Source: Selenomonadaceae bacterium (GTDB taxonomy: Bacteria > Bacillota > Negativicutes > Selenomonadales > Selenomonadaceae). From it: a DNA stretch of 55,815 bases. Below, in pieces: positions 34,989 through 44,356 of the stretch. The stretch lies in the NCBI GenBank assembly GCA_017476005.1, contig JAFVEM010000055.1:1-55815 (forward strand), in the 5' to 3' direction. Both the position numbers and the translations under genes were made by a program. The stretch's first letter is position 1. Each line of letters begins with the position of its first letter. Under the pieces are notes generated by a model that saw nothing but the letters and a program-made list of their open reading frames with translations, was not told where the DNA came from and did not search any database.

Positions 34989-35747
34989 TTGAAGCCTTTT
35001 TTTATTGCCCTGCAATTTCTCACCAGAATCCAAGTGGTGAAGCAAAATGATTGGTCAGCCGAAGATTTTGGTCGGAGCGTGGCTTTCTTTCCCTTGGTGG
35101 GCGGCGTATTGGGAATTATAATTGGCGGCGCAGCGTATGTTTTGTTTGTCGCGTTGCCGTCCTGCGGCGTCACTGTGCCAACTCATTTGGGGACGGCGTG
35201 TCTCACGCTCATGCCTCTAATCCTCACGGGAGGACTGCACGCCGACGGTTTAATGGATGCGGCAGACGGTCTCCTTTCCGGGCGCGACCGAGAAAAAATC
35301 CTCGCGATAATGAAGGACAGTCGGGTGGGAGCCAGCGGTGTCATGGTCTTTGGAGGACTCCTCCTCCTGAATTGGAGTTTACTGCTGGATATGGAGCGCG
35401 CTTTGTTGCCAACGGCGTTGTTTTTAGCGCCGGTTATCGCGCGTCTTGCTATGACGCTGGTCATAGTCAAGTTCCCCTACGCCAGACCCCAAGGCATAGG
35501 CCATGCCTTCGCTCGGTACGCGCCCCCTTGGACGCTGAAGGTGGCGGCGCTGACTACGGTATGCGCCTTGTTGCCTTGGGGAATAAGCGCATTGACAACC
35601 TGTTTGGTAACGATGTTATTCGCCCTGTGGCTGGCCAGAAGCATCACCAAAAAAATCGGCGGCCTAACCGGCGACACCTACGGCGCCATCGAGATTCTAT
35701 GCGAAACTGCGGTGCTGTTGCTCTTGCCCATCGCTAATGGTTTGTAA
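34989..35747 (+). CDS. cobS: Adenosylcobinamide-GDP ribazoletransferase (cobalamin synthase)
   Basis: CobS joins adenosylcobinamide-GDP to alpha-ribazole in the membrane, the last ring-joining step of cobalamin assembly. From TTG 34989, eight bases after AAAGGAG, it has 252 residues, the usual size; an ATG-initiated extension to 34863 lacks a ribosome site and family likeness. Signature regions are LQFLTRIQV, the GGLHADGLMDAADGLLSGRDREKILAIMKDS segment (about 75-105), and several membrane helices. It is followed by cobD and cobC, so a late cobalamin unit is present. Confidence 0.93.
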   Translation: MKPFFIALQFLTRIQVVKQNDWSAEDFGRSVAFFPLVGGVLGIIIGGAAYVLFVALPSCGVTVPTHLGTACLTLMPLILTGGLHADGLMDAADGLLSGRDREKILAIMKDSRVGASGVMVFGGLLLLNWSLLLDMERALLPTALFLAPVIARLAMTLVIVKFPYARPQGIGHAFARYAPPWTLKVAALTTVCALLPWGISALTTCLVTMLFALWLARSITKKIGGLTGDTYGAIEILCETAVLLLLPIANGL

Positions 35748-35769
35748 GAAGCAAAATCTATTAAGGTTT

Positions 35770-35792
35770 CCAAAGGGGATTATCCCCTTTGG
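35770..35792. repeat. Ten-base-pair palindrome between cobS and cobD
   Basis: CCAAAGGGGA (35770-35779) pairs with TCCCCTTTGG (35783-35792) around a three-base loop. There is no T tract after it. It lies 23 bases after the cobS stop, like other short hairpins that follow stop codons in this window. Confidence 0.65.
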
Positions 35793-35837
35793 CCGCCGGA
35801 GGCAAAATTCAAGAGATGCTACGGGGGTGCTGTCACT

Positions 35838-36917
35838 ATGCAAACATACGCCCACGGTGGCAATATTTACGCCGCTGTTTCGCCCAAAGGCGCTTGGCTG
35901 GATTTTAGCGCTAATATTAACCCCTTGGGACTATCGGCCAAAGTGCGAGACTGCCTCATAAATAACATGGCGGCGGTAACGGCCTACCCCGACCCCGAGG
36001 CCAGAGAATTTCGGGGGGCGGTGGCCGAGCATTTCGCCGTGGCTTACGAAAAAATCCTGCCGGCAAACGGCGCCGCCGAACTTTTTTACCTGTTTTTTCA
36101 CACCATGAAGTTTCGGCGAGTGGTCATACCCGTACCTACTTTCAGCGAATATGAAAGAGCCGCTCGCGCCGCCGGTAGCCGGGTGAATCGCCTGTATTTG
36201 TCGGCGGCAGATAATTTTACCCTAGAGATAGGCAGTCTGCGGCAGTCGCTTATGACTGCCGATTGCTTGGTGCTGGCTAATCCCGACAATCCAACGGGGC
36301 GTCTTTTACCCCGTGAAAATCTCTTAGCAATCGGCGACTTTGCCGCCGCTAACGACAAGTGGCTCCTTATAGATGAATCCTTTTTGGAGTTTCGCCCCGA
36401 GGCCGAGGAATTAACGGCGCGGCATTTGGTCAGGGAAGGGTTCCCTTTGGTGGTGGTGCATTCCTTGACGAAATTTTACGCCCTGCCGGGACTGCGTTTG
36501 GGTTTTGCCGTAGTTCCCCCATCGCTGGCGGCCAAGCTAAATCTGCATCGCGATCCTTGGTCGGTGAATGTGTTGGCGCAGAAAGCCGGAGTAGTGGCAC
36601 TGCATGACCTAGACTATCAGGAGGCCACTCGCCGTTATGTGGCCATGGAGCAAAAATATCTGCTATCGGCGCTGGGTAGATTACCCAACCTAAAAATTTT
36701 TCCCCCCAGCGTCAACTTTCTGCTCCTTTCGCTGGCGGATTCTCCTTGGCGCAGCAACGAATTGGTAGCGGCCATGCAACGAGAAAACATTCTCTTGCGC
36801 GATTGCCAAAACTATCCGGGCTTAGACGATACCTTCATTCGCTTGGCGGTGCGTCGCCGGGAGGAAAACGAACTGCTACTGAGGGCGTGGCACGAACTTT
36901 GGAGGGCAAAGGGATGA
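35838..36917 (+). CDS. cobD: Threonine-phosphate decarboxylase (CobD-like aminotransferase)
   Basis: CobD makes (R)-1-amino-2-propanol phosphate, the linker of the cobalamin lower ligand. The 359 residues form a type I PLP fold with the CobD-like start HGGNIY and DFSANINPLG, NPDNPTGRLLP, LLIDESFLEF and the PLP lysine segment HSLTKFYALPGLRLGF near residue 215. Histidinol-phosphate aminotransferase is the main alternative, but the HGGN start and the cobS-cobD-cobC order favour CobD. Its stop overlaps the cobC start by four bases. Confidence 0.88.
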   Translation: MQTYAHGGNIYAAVSPKGAWLDFSANINPLGLSAKVRDCLINNMAAVTAYPDPEAREFRGAVAEHFAVAYEKILPANGAAELFYLFFHTMKFRRVVIPVPTFSEYERAARAAGSRVNRLYLSAADNFTLEIGSLRQSLMTADCLVLANPDNPTGRLLPRENLLAIGDFAAANDKWLLIDESFLEFRPEAEELTARHLVREGFPLVVVHSLTKFYALPGLRLGFAVVPPSLAAKLNLHRDPWSVNVLAQKAGVVALHDLDYQEATRRYVAMEQKYLLSALGRLPNLKIFPPSVNFLLLSLADSPWRSNELVAAMQRENILLRDCQNYPGLDDTFIRLAVRRREENELLLRAWHELWRAKG

Positions 36918-37525
36918 ATTTAATACTGGTCAGGCACGGAGAGACTGCTTGGAATGTTTCCGGCAAGTATCAGGGGCAGACGGATGTACCCTTGTCAGCA
37001 GCCGGCTTAAAGCAGGCGCAAATACTAGCCGCGTATTTCCCCGTAGCCAAGGTGGATGCCATCTATGCCAGCGACCTGAAGCGCGCCATGGTGACGGCTG
37101 AGTACTTGGGAAAAAAATTTGGCCTTACGGTAAGGCCGGAAAAGGCCTTCCGCGAGCTTAATTTCGGCGATTGGGAGGGCTTGACCTACGAGGAAATTAC
37201 CGCCAAGTGGCCGGAGGCCATGGATAATTTCTTGGCGCATCCCGATAAGCTGGTTATCCCGAACGGGGAATCCTTCGCCATGTTGCAAGACAGAGCTATG
37301 GCCAAAGTGCGAGAAATGATTGCCCTCCACCCGGAGCAAAACGTGGTACTGGTAGCCCATGGGGCGGTACTGCGTACCATACTGGCGGCGGCTTTGGATA
37401 TACCCTTGGCAAACGTCTGGCGACTGCGGCAATACAACACCGCCATCAGCCTTATTCGCTACACGGACACCATGCCCTTGGTGGAAGTGATGAACAGCAC
37501 GGCGCATTTAATTTATGGGGAGTAA
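36914..37525 (+). CDS. cobC: Alpha-ribazole phosphatase-like histidine phosphatase
   Basis: It would remove phosphate from alpha-ribazole 5'-phosphate (or adenosylcobalamin 5'-phosphate). The 203 residues belong to the phosphoglycerate-mutase superfamily: catalytic LVRHGETAWN at the N-terminus, YASDLKRAMVTAEYL, ELNFGDWEGLTYEEI and the second histidine in LVAHGAVLRTIL. The ATG overlaps the cobD stop (ATGA), so translation is coupled. Other members of the superfamily have different substrates; the assignment rests on the cobS-cobD context. Confidence 0.8.
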   Translation: MNLILVRHGETAWNVSGKYQGQTDVPLSAAGLKQAQILAAYFPVAKVDAIYASDLKRAMVTAEYLGKKFGLTVRPEKAFRELNFGDWEGLTYEEITAKWPEAMDNFLAHPDKLVIPNGESFAMLQDRAMAKVREMIALHPEQNVVLVAHGAVLRTILAAALDIPLANVWRLRQYNTAISLIRYTDTMPLVEVMNSTAHLIYGE

Positions 37526-37548
37526 AATGCCAAAAGGAGGGCAGCAAG

Positions 37549-38508
37549 GTGAAAAATTTTTCGTGGAGAAAAGTTTTGTTGGGCGCAGCGATACTGATAG
37601 CGATAGGCGGCCTCTTGGTGGGCAATTATTTTGTAACTTTCGCCTTAAAGCGAGGTAGCGACAGCGACCCCACTGCTCCGCCGGCGGCTTGCGTCAATAT
37701 TGTGGATCCGAACCGCTCCGCCGCCGACTTGCCGAATGTTCCTCACGAGGAATGGGAAATCACCTCCGAGGACGGTCTTACCTTGCGAGGAACGGCCTTT
37801 CTTCCCACAGAGGAGCGAAAGGAGTCTGCCCACCGTTGGGTCATTATGGTACACGGCTATGGTCGTAATCAGGCCTTTGTGTGGGACTACGCCGAGGCGT
37901 ATTTGGGGCAAGGCTACCGGGTACTCACTCCCGATTTGCGCGCCGCCGGGAAAAGTGACGGGGAATATCTTACCATGGGCGCCATGGAAAGCCGAGATTT
38001 GGTGAAATGGGCGGAAAAAATCGTGGCTACAGACCCCGAGGCCGAAATCTCCCTTCACGGTGTATCCATGGGTGGGGCTACAGTGATGATGGCTTCGGCC
38101 TTGGATATTCCCCATCTCTATGCCGTAGTGGAGGATTGCGGCTACACCGGCGCCTACGAAATGTTTGCCGGACAGCTGACCAAACTTTACGGTTTGCCTT
38201 CCTTCCCCATTATGAATTTTGTAGATGTGGTAGCGTACCTACGCACGGGATTTTGGGTTTCCGACATGGCGCCGATAAAAAGCGTTCCTGCCACCAAGGT
38301 TCCCATGCTGTTTATCCACGGGGATGCGGATGGGCTGGTGCCTTATCACATGATGGGAGAGCTGTTTACGGCATCCGGCGCTCCTCACAAAGAAGAGATG
38401 ACCGTCCCCGGCGCGGGACATGCCGATGCAAAGGATGCTTACCCCAAGGCTTACTTTGGGCGAGTTTTTACTTTCCTAGCAGAGCAAGCGCCTAGGGAAA
38501 ACAATTAA
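37549..38508 (+). CDS. Membrane-anchored alpha/beta hydrolase
   Basis: The 319 residues begin with a signal anchor (about 8-30), followed by an alpha/beta hydrolase domain. It has the oxyanion HGYGRNQ, the nucleophile elbow GVSMGG (near residue 170), the acid in FIHGDADGLVPY and the histidine in GAGHADA. Such proteins are esterases or acyl hydrolases of unknown substrate, placed outside the membrane by the anchor. The start is GTG 37549 after AAGGAGG. It follows cobC by 23 bases, but its function need not relate to cobalamin. Confidence 0.85.
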   Translation: MKNFSWRKVLLGAAILIAIGGLLVGNYFVTFALKRGSDSDPTAPPAACVNIVDPNRSAADLPNVPHEEWEITSEDGLTLRGTAFLPTEERKESAHRWVIMVHGYGRNQAFVWDYAEAYLGQGYRVLTPDLRAAGKSDGEYLTMGAMESRDLVKWAEKIVATDPEAEISLHGVSMGGATVMMASALDIPHLYAVVEDCGYTGAYEMFAGQLTKLYGLPSFPIMNFVDVVAYLRTGFWVSDMAPIKSVPATKVPMLFIHGDADGLVPYHMMGELFTASGAPHKEEMTVPGAGHADAKDAYPKAYFGRVFTFLAEQAPRENN

Positions 38509-38523
38509 GGGTGTGCTGTACTT

Positions 38524-39411
38524 ATGGCCGAATCGATAAAACCTGAGTTACTCCAATTCTTGACGGCTTCCGGGGTACCGCTAAAAATTTTGGTGGTGGA
38601 AAGCCTCTGCTACTTGAAAGACCTGCGGCAAATGTTCCCCCACGCCGAAATTTATGCCGTGGTGGCCGAAGAGGACAAGGCCGAAGAATGGACAGAGCTT
38701 GAGGTAACATGGCGTTTTCTGGATTATCGGGAAGTTCCCTTGCCCTTCCCTAAAAAATATTTTGATTACATAATTTCGGATCTGACCTTGGAACAGGTCA
38801 TAAATCCTCAAGATACCGCTGCCGGCTTCGGTCTTTTCTTAAAGGAAACCGGCGCCCTCCTCACCAGCTTTCGCAATATCCGTCACTGGACGGTTCTCCA
38901 AAAACTCATGGAGGGACATTATTACGGGCTGGTGTCGCGGCTTTACGCTCGCGCCGAATTTGAAAATCTCCTCTACGCCTCTTTCTACAAGGAAGTGAGG
39001 GTGCGTCCCCAGTATCGCTACGGGGATGCCGCCTTGATAAAACGTCTGACGGATGCTGGTTTTGAGAATCTCCACGACGACCTGAACACGGAGTTTTTCT
39101 TGGTGTGGGCGGCGCGTTCCATGCCGGAGCTGTCGCTGCTAAAATCCATGTTCACCACTGAAACGCGAAAACAACTGAGCCGTCTCCTGCATCGCATCGA
39201 ATACGGGGTGGAGCCGGAGAAGTCATGCCTCGCCTTTTGGAAACTGTACGAGGAGACAGGAATTTTTGCCGACTACGCCGCCGCCTTTATCAAAGAGGCG
39301 GTTTTTCACCCGGAGCAGTTCTACGAGAATTTAGGGGCATACACGCCGAAGAGTAATGCTGAGGATGTTCAAGCTATTTTGGCAGCTGTAGCGGCGGATA
39401 GGTATGAGTAG
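38524..39411 (+). CDS. Methyltransferase-like protein paired with a SPINDLY-type glycosyltransferase
   Basis: The 295 residues show a Rossmann-like N-terminal half: KILVVE, then alternating strands and FDYIISDLTLEQVINP, LKETGALLTSFRNIRHW. A helical C-terminal region of about 110 residues follows. This resembles SAM-dependent methyltransferases, but the first glycine-rich SAM loop is weak (LVVESLC), so catalytic activity is not sure. In the next part of the strand, after a nuclease gene, comes a TPR/SPINDLY glycosyltransferase, with which such genes often pair. A role in protein glycosylation is inferred. The ribosome-binding site is weak. Confidence 0.6.
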   Translation: MAESIKPELLQFLTASGVPLKILVVESLCYLKDLRQMFPHAEIYAVVAEEDKAEEWTELEVTWRFLDYREVPLPFPKKYFDYIISDLTLEQVINPQDTAAGFGLFLKETGALLTSFRNIRHWTVLQKLMEGHYYGLVSRLYARAEFENLLYASFYKEVRVRPQYRYGDAALIKRLTDAGFENLHDDLNTEFFLVWAARSMPELSLLKSMFTTETRKQLSRLLHRIEYGVEPEKSCLAFWKLYEETGIFADYAAAFIKEAVFHPEQFYENLGAYTPKSNAEDVQAILAAVAADRYE

Positions 39412-39419
39412 GTGAGTCT

Positions 39420-40268
39420 ATGGCGTACATAAAAACATGGGAAGAACTTACCATAAGCGACAATTTCCTCTTTCAGAAGGTCATGCAAAATGAGAGCGTT
39501 TGTAAACGCTTCATTGAAAAACTCTTGCGTATCAGTGTAAAAAGTATCAGCTACCCGATAGCGGAAAAGGTCATAGAAACAAGCCCCACGCAAAAAGGTA
39601 TTCGCCTTGACCTCTATGTAGAAACCGCTGAAGGCACGGTGCTGGACATTGAGATGCAGACCACCGAAGGAAATCGGGCGTGGTTGCCTAAGCGAACTCG
39701 TTATTATCAGGCCACAATAGATGTCAGCGTGTTAAAAAAGGGTACTGATTATACCATGCTCAAGAAAACCTACATCATATTTATCTGTACCTTCGACCCA
39801 TTTGGCTACAACCGTAAGATTTACACCTTCACTAATCGTTGCCGCGAGCAGAGAAACTTGGAGTTGGGTGACGAAGCTGTGAGGATTTTTCTCAATTCCA
39901 AGGGAACGGTTGGCAGAGTGGATAAGGACATTGACAAATTTTTAGCCTATGTGGAAAGTGGAGTGGCCGAAGGCCAATTCACGCAAGATATTGCCGCTGA
40001 AATAAAGCGGTTGAAAACGAGCAAGGAAACGGAGGTGGAGTACATGACTTGGACAGCAGAAATGCAAGACCAGCGACGCGAAGGACGGTTGGAGGGGATG
40101 CGTGAGGGTCTTATAGAGGGACGGCGTGAGGGAATGCGCGATGGATTGGATTTTGCTATCAGAAATATGATTGAAACCCTAGGGTTCACCGTAAAGCAAG
40201 CTATGGATGCCCTCAAAATCCCTATCGCCGAGCAACCGCAGTATGCCGCCAGACTGCAAAACGCCTAA
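39420..40268 (+). CDS. Rpn-type PD-(D/E)XK nuclease/putative transposase
   Basis: The 282-residue protein matches the Rpn/PDDEXK_2 family: DNFLFQKVM start, the catalytic GIRLDLYVE and VLDIEMQT (D, E-x-Q), RTRYYQATID and YIIFICTFDPF. The C-terminus has the usual short repeats (REGRLEGMREGLIEGRREGM). These genes occur in many copies in anaerobe genomes; E. coli RpnA is a recombination-promoting nuclease. Here it starts nine bases after the methyltransferase-like gene and ends 48 bases before the SPINDLY-type gene, so it splits an otherwise plausible pair. No inverted repeats were seen at its edges. Confidence 0.88.
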   Translation: MAYIKTWEELTISDNFLFQKVMQNESVCKRFIEKLLRISVKSISYPIAEKVIETSPTQKGIRLDLYVETAEGTVLDIEMQTTEGNRAWLPKRTRYYQATIDVSVLKKGTDYTMLKKTYIIFICTFDPFGYNRKIYTFTNRCREQRNLELGDEAVRIFLNSKGTVGRVDKDIDKFLAYVESGVAEGQFTQDIAAEIKRLKTSKETEVEYMTWTAEMQDQRREGRLEGMREGLIEGRREGMRDGLDFAIRNMIETLGFTVKQAMDALKIPIAEQPQYAARLQNA

Positions 40269-40316
40269 GACGTTGGGGTGAAACTTCAAAAAATACACCG
40301 GAAAGGAGGGAAGTAC

Positions 40317-42119
40317 ATGGATGAGAAGCTGAACTGGCAGGTGTTGGCCGGTAAATTTGCTTTGGACGGTGACATGAAGGGAATGCGCGCTTGCGCGAGA
40401 GAGCTGTTTGATGCTTTTCCCGATTCGGCGGAGGGGCCGGCCATTATGGCGGAAGCGGCGTTGTATGCCGGGAATCGGGACGAGGCGGAACTTTTAGCCG
40501 GCGACGCGCTGGAGCTGGAACCGCAGAGTTTACGCGCCAGATTGGTCATGGCGGGACTGGCCGGTTTGCGCTTCGAGGTGGAAACGGAAATCAAGGCACT
40601 CCAAGCCATCGTCAAGGAATTAAAAACCGACGGCGCAGAGCTGGAATCCCGGCGTAAAACCATGAGTGTGCGGCTACACTTGGGGCGAGCCGTGCCGGAG
40701 GCAGAAAAAAACCAACGTCAAAACGATGAAGCCAGACGCAAAGTCAACGATTACTTGATGTTTAAGGCGCAAGGGTGGCTGGCCGACGCTTTGTATTTGG
40801 CAGCGGATCCTGCCGGGGCGGCTAAAGCTCTCCTGACGGCCAGTAGGCTTGCCGCCTCAGTTGAGGATAAGGTTTCCCTCTATAGCAAGTATCTCTTCAT
40901 GCTCAACTACCGCACCCTCGGCCCCGACACCGCCAAAGAAGCGGCGCTGACCTACGGCAAGATGCTTCCGGAGGTGGGGATATATTCCCACAGCGACGTG
41001 AAGCGAACGCCGGAAAAACGCTTGCGTATCGGCTACATCTCTCCCGATTTTCGCCAGCACGCGGTGGCGTACTTTTTGGCGCCTCTCCTGCGAGATTATG
41101 ACCGGCAGAATTTTGCCGTACATTGCTATTCGGCCGGGCTGGTGGATAAAGTGACCCAGCGTTTCCAACATTATCCAGTGAACTGGCGAGACATTCGCGG
41201 CCGTTCGGCGCGGACGGTGGCGCGGCTCATTGCCGAAGACCACATTGATATTTTGGTGGATCTATCCGGTCACAGCCAAAACAATCTGCTGGATGTGCTG
41301 GCCTATCGTCCGGCTCCCATTCAGGTAACGGCCATTGGCTACATGAACACCACGGGGCTTCCCACCATGGACTATTTCCTCTCCGATGTTTTTTGCAGTA
41401 CCAAGCCCGAGCCGCCCGGTTTCACCGAAAAAGTAATCAGGCTCCCCCATTCGCATCTTTGTTACGACCCCGGCGCGGTGCGAGAAATGCCGGCTCCTGC
41501 TATAGAAGCGCCGGTGCGGAAAAATGGTTTTATTACCTTCGGTTCTTTCAACAACGTGGCCAAACTCACCGACGAACTCCTGTGTATTTGGCGCAGTATC
41601 ATGGATAGGGTGCGACAGTCGCGCCTCGTCATCAAGGGCAAAATTTGCAGTATCCCCGAAGGGCGCACAATTCTCCGGGAAAGGCTGAGGAGGTTGCATT
41701 TTGAACTGGCTAGGGTTGATTTAAGACCTTACAGCCCTGATTATTTGGAGCAGTATAGGGATATTGACATCGCCTTAGACACCGCGCCTTATACCGGTGG
41801 ACTTACCACCTGCGAGGCGCTCTTCATGGGGGTTCCCGTGGTAACTTTAAAGGGACACAGTCATAACAGCCGGTTCGGCACCGGCATTTTGCGGAACGCT
41901 GAACTCAAGGAACTCATCGCCAACAACCAGATGGAATATGTGAAAAAAATCATGCAACTGGCCACAAACCCGGAACTATTGCAACGCTACCACCAAGGCC
42001 TCAGACAGCATCTGCTGAAATCGCCGCTAATGGACAGCAAAAACTATATGCGCGAACTAGAGAGCGCCTATCGAGAAATCTGGCAAAACTTTTGCGCCGA
42101 GGGGGCGAGGCCTAAATGA
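40317..42119 (+). CDS. TPR protein with SPINDLY/OGT-type glycosyltransferase domain
   Basis: Starting at the ATG at 40317 behind AAAGGAGGG gives 600 residues; an upstream frame to 40278 has no ribosome site. The N-terminal half (about 1-210) is helical, with TPR-like repeats. The C-terminal half is a GT41-type O-GlcNAc transferase domain, with RIGYISPDFRQHAV, DILVDLSGHSQNNLLDVLAYRPAPIQVT, FGSFNNVAKLTDE and IALDTAPYTGGLTTCEALFMGVPVVTL. It likely adds a sugar to proteins, for example surface or flagellar ones, in the cytoplasm; the target is unknown. Its stop overlaps holA by four bases. Confidence 0.9.
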   Translation: MDEKLNWQVLAGKFALDGDMKGMRACARELFDAFPDSAEGPAIMAEAALYAGNRDEAELLAGDALELEPQSLRARLVMAGLAGLRFEVETEIKALQAIVKELKTDGAELESRRKTMSVRLHLGRAVPEAEKNQRQNDEARRKVNDYLMFKAQGWLADALYLAADPAGAAKALLTASRLAASVEDKVSLYSKYLFMLNYRTLGPDTAKEAALTYGKMLPEVGIYSHSDVKRTPEKRLRIGYISPDFRQHAVAYFLAPLLRDYDRQNFAVHCYSAGLVDKVTQRFQHYPVNWRDIRGRSARTVARLIAEDHIDILVDLSGHSQNNLLDVLAYRPAPIQVTAIGYMNTTGLPTMDYFLSDVFCSTKPEPPGFTEKVIRLPHSHLCYDPGAVREMPAPAIEAPVRKNGFITFGSFNNVAKLTDELLCIWRSIMDRVRQSRLVIKGKICSIPEGRTILRERLRRLHFELARVDLRPYSPDYLEQYRDIDIALDTAPYTGGLTTCEALFMGVPVVTLKGHSHNSRFGTGILRNAELKELIANNQMEYVKKIMQLATNPELLQRYHQGLRQHLLKSPLMDSKNYMRELESAYREIWQNFCAEGARPK

Positions 42120-43246
42120 CGTACCAAGATTTTATGGCGGCTTTGGGGAAAAACGACCTGCGCCACGTTTATTTGCTTACCGGCGAAGAGCCTTATTACA
42201 TCGAGCAGGCGGAGAAATCAATACTGGCTAAACTATTTCCCCGAAAGGCGGACAGGGATGGGGGCTTGCAGAAATTTGACGGGGATGTGGCGGAGGATGA
42301 ACTGATTGGCACCCTCGCCACCGCCCCTTTTTTTGCGGACAAAAATGTGGTGTTGCTAAAAAACACCACCCTGTTCAAAGAAAACAAAAAAGAAATCGAG
42401 GAGAGCGACGCTCCTCCAAAAAAAGGAGAGCGCGGCGGTCAGAAGAAAAAAACGGCCGACAAAGACGAGGCGCTGATAGCCGCCCTCACGGATCTGCCGG
42501 AATACACCTACGTTATTTTTGAAAGCCGTCACAAAGCCGACAAACGGCGAAAATTATACAAAACCGTGGAAAAAATCGGTCACGCGCTGGAGGCCGAAGC
42601 CATGAAGCCCAGAAACGTGGGGGAGTGGCTACAGGCCAAGTGGCGCGCTATCCAAAAGGAGCCGGATAGAGAGGCCACCGCCTACCTTTTGGGAGCGTTG
42701 AGCGTGATGGAGAAAGTGCCGCTGGAGTTTTTAGACCAAGAATTTGACAAGCTGACCCTTTACACCAAAAATAAACGGATCACCAAGGATGATATGGTGG
42801 CAATCTTTGCCGGACTGCCGGAGGTATCGGTCTTTGCCCTGACGGAGGCCATCACGGAAAAAAACGCCGCCAAGGCCATTGGCTTATTGCATCGGCAATT
42901 AAAAGACGGGGTTTTCCCTCCTATAATAGTGGGAGTCATCGCCGGGAAAGTACGTCAGCTGTGGCAAGCCAAGACCCTCATGAGAGAGGGGGGCGGCGCC
43001 AAGGATTTAGCCAAGCGCATGACGGAAAACGGCTACGTCGGTCGAATGCATCCCTATGTGGGGGAACTCTTGGGAAAAGCCGCCATGGGTTTCAGCGAAG
43101 ACACGCTCAAACAAGCCTTGTTGGAACTGGCGGAGATTGATTACTGTCAAAAAAACGGCTTGGGCGACCCGGAGGGGATGCTGGAACACGTTTTGCTAAT
43201 CTTATGCCGTAGCGGCGGTCGCTATGTCGTGGGAGGGCGACGGTGA
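42116..43246 (+). CDS. holA: DNA polymerase III delta subunit
   Basis: HolA opens the sliding clamp in the clamp-loader complex. The 376 residues show the family layout: N-terminal YLLTGEEPYYIEQAEKSI, KNTTLF and DLPEYTYVIFESRHKADKRRKLYKTVEK, then EVSVFALTEAI and HRQLKDGVFPPIIVGVIAGKVRQLWQAK. A lysine-rich insert near residue 100 is not usual but lies in a variable loop. The gene overlaps the upstream glycosyltransferase stop (ATGA), so they are translated together, though their roles differ. Confidence 0.92.
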   Translation: MTYQDFMAALGKNDLRHVYLLTGEEPYYIEQAEKSILAKLFPRKADRDGGLQKFDGDVAEDELIGTLATAPFFADKNVVLLKNTTLFKENKKEIEESDAPPKKGERGGQKKKTADKDEALIAALTDLPEYTYVIFESRHKADKRRKLYKTVEKIGHALEAEAMKPRNVGEWLQAKWRAIQKEPDREATAYLLGALSVMEKVPLEFLDQEFDKLTLYTKNKRITKDDMVAIFAGLPEVSVFALTEAITEKNAAKAIGLLHRQLKDGVFPPIIVGVIAGKVRQLWQAKTLMREGGGAKDLAKRMTENGYVGRMHPYVGELLGKAAMGFSEDTLKQALLELAEIDYCQKNGLGDPEGMLEHVLLILCRSGGRYVVGGRR

Positions 43247-43277
43247 TTTTTGTGTTCAAAACGAAAGGTTGATACCG

Positions 43278-44324
43278 ATGGAAACAGAAAAACCTCTCTA
43301 TAGCGGCAGTAAGGGGCTGGTTTTGGCGGTGGATGACGATGCGGTGGGCAGGATCCTCCTCGATCGGAATCTCAGGGATTTACTGCCGGTGCATTCGGCG
43401 GCCTCCGGGCAGGAAGCCTTGGATTTTCTGGCCACCCATAATGACGTGGCGCTCATTCTCCTAGACTACCGTATGCCGGGGATGAATGGATTGGAGGTAG
43501 TTAAGCAAGTTAAAGAAAATCCGGCTACCGCCGATATACCCATCATCATGCTCACCAGCGTGGATGATGCCAAATTGGAAACGGAGGCCTTAAACTCCGG
43601 GGTATCTGATTTTTTGCGCAAGCCCTTTATCCCGGCGGTGATGCGCCGTCGCGTACAAAACATCTTAAATTACGCTTACCTCCGAAAAAATCTCACCGCC
43701 GAAGTCAAACTGCAAACGCGCCGCGCCGAAGAAGAACGAGCCGCCACCGAAAGGCTCTTTGAGGAAATGATTTTGGCTCTAGCCCAAGCCATCGACGCCA
43801 AAGACCCATATACCCACGGACATTCGCAACGAGTAGCCGAGTACTCCGCGCAGATAGCCAAAGAAATGGGTGATTCGCCCCAAGCGGTGAAACTCATTTA
43901 CTACATGGGTCTCCTGCATGACGTGGGCAAGATTGGCATCCCGGTGGAAATTATCAATAAGCCCAGTAAGCTCACGGACGAGGAATACGCCACCATCAAA
44001 TCCCATACCGTCATTGGCGCCGAAGTCTTAAAACCAATTAAAGAGCGACCGGAACTAGCCATCGGCGCCCACTATCATCATGAACGATACGACGGCAAAG
44101 GCTATCCCGAGGGGCTGGCCGGAGAGGAGATACCCCGGGAGGCGAGGATTATCGCCGTGGCGGATGCCTACGACGCCATGACCTCTAGGCGCAGCTACCG
44201 CGCGGGACTCCCCACCGAAAAGGTGTATAACGAGATTAAACGCTGTAACGGCATTCAGTTCGACCCACAATTTGCCGAGGTCATGCTGAAAATGATGGAA
44301 AAGGATTTGCGAGGCTACCGCTAA
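43278..44324 (+). CDS. Response regulator with HD-GYP domain
   Basis: From ATG 43278 the protein has 348 residues. The receiver domain (about 10-130) has VLAVDDDAVGRILL and the phosphorylation site in LLDYRMPGMNG. A helical linker follows, then an HD-GYP domain (about 165-340) with HSQRVAEYS, LLHDVGKIGIP, HHERYDGKGYPEGL and ADAYDAMTSRRSYR. HD-GYP enzymes cleave cyclic-di-GMP, and the full signature including GYP supports activity. No kinase gene is next to it. It ends in a strong terminator. Confidence 0.92.
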   Translation: METEKPLYSGSKGLVLAVDDDAVGRILLDRNLRDLLPVHSAASGQEALDFLATHNDVALILLDYRMPGMNGLEVVKQVKENPATADIPIIMLTSVDDAKLETEALNSGVSDFLRKPFIPAVMRRRVQNILNYAYLRKNLTAEVKLQTRRAEEERAATERLFEEMILALAQAIDAKDPYTHGHSQRVAEYSAQIAKEMGDSPQAVKLIYYMGLLHDVGKIGIPVEIINKPSKLTDEEYATIKSHTVIGAEVLKPIKERPELAIGAHYHHERYDGKGYPEGLAGEEIPREARIIAVADAYDAMTSRRSYRAGLPTEKVYNEIKRCNGIQFDPQFAEVMLKMMEKDLRGYR

Positions 44325-44355
44325 AAAATCCCCCTCTTACGAGGGGGATTTTTTA
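44323..44355 (+). terminator. Terminator of the HD-GYP gene
   Basis: TCCCCCTC and GAGGGGGA pair around TTAC and are followed by six T residues; an A run precedes the stem. Confidence 0.9.
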
Positions 44356-44356
44356 G

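Noticed and set aside
40278-40316. N-terminal extension of the SPINDLY-type protein
   Set aside because: The strong AAAGGAGGG site at 40302-40310 serves the ATG at 40317. The earlier codon has no ribosome-binding site.
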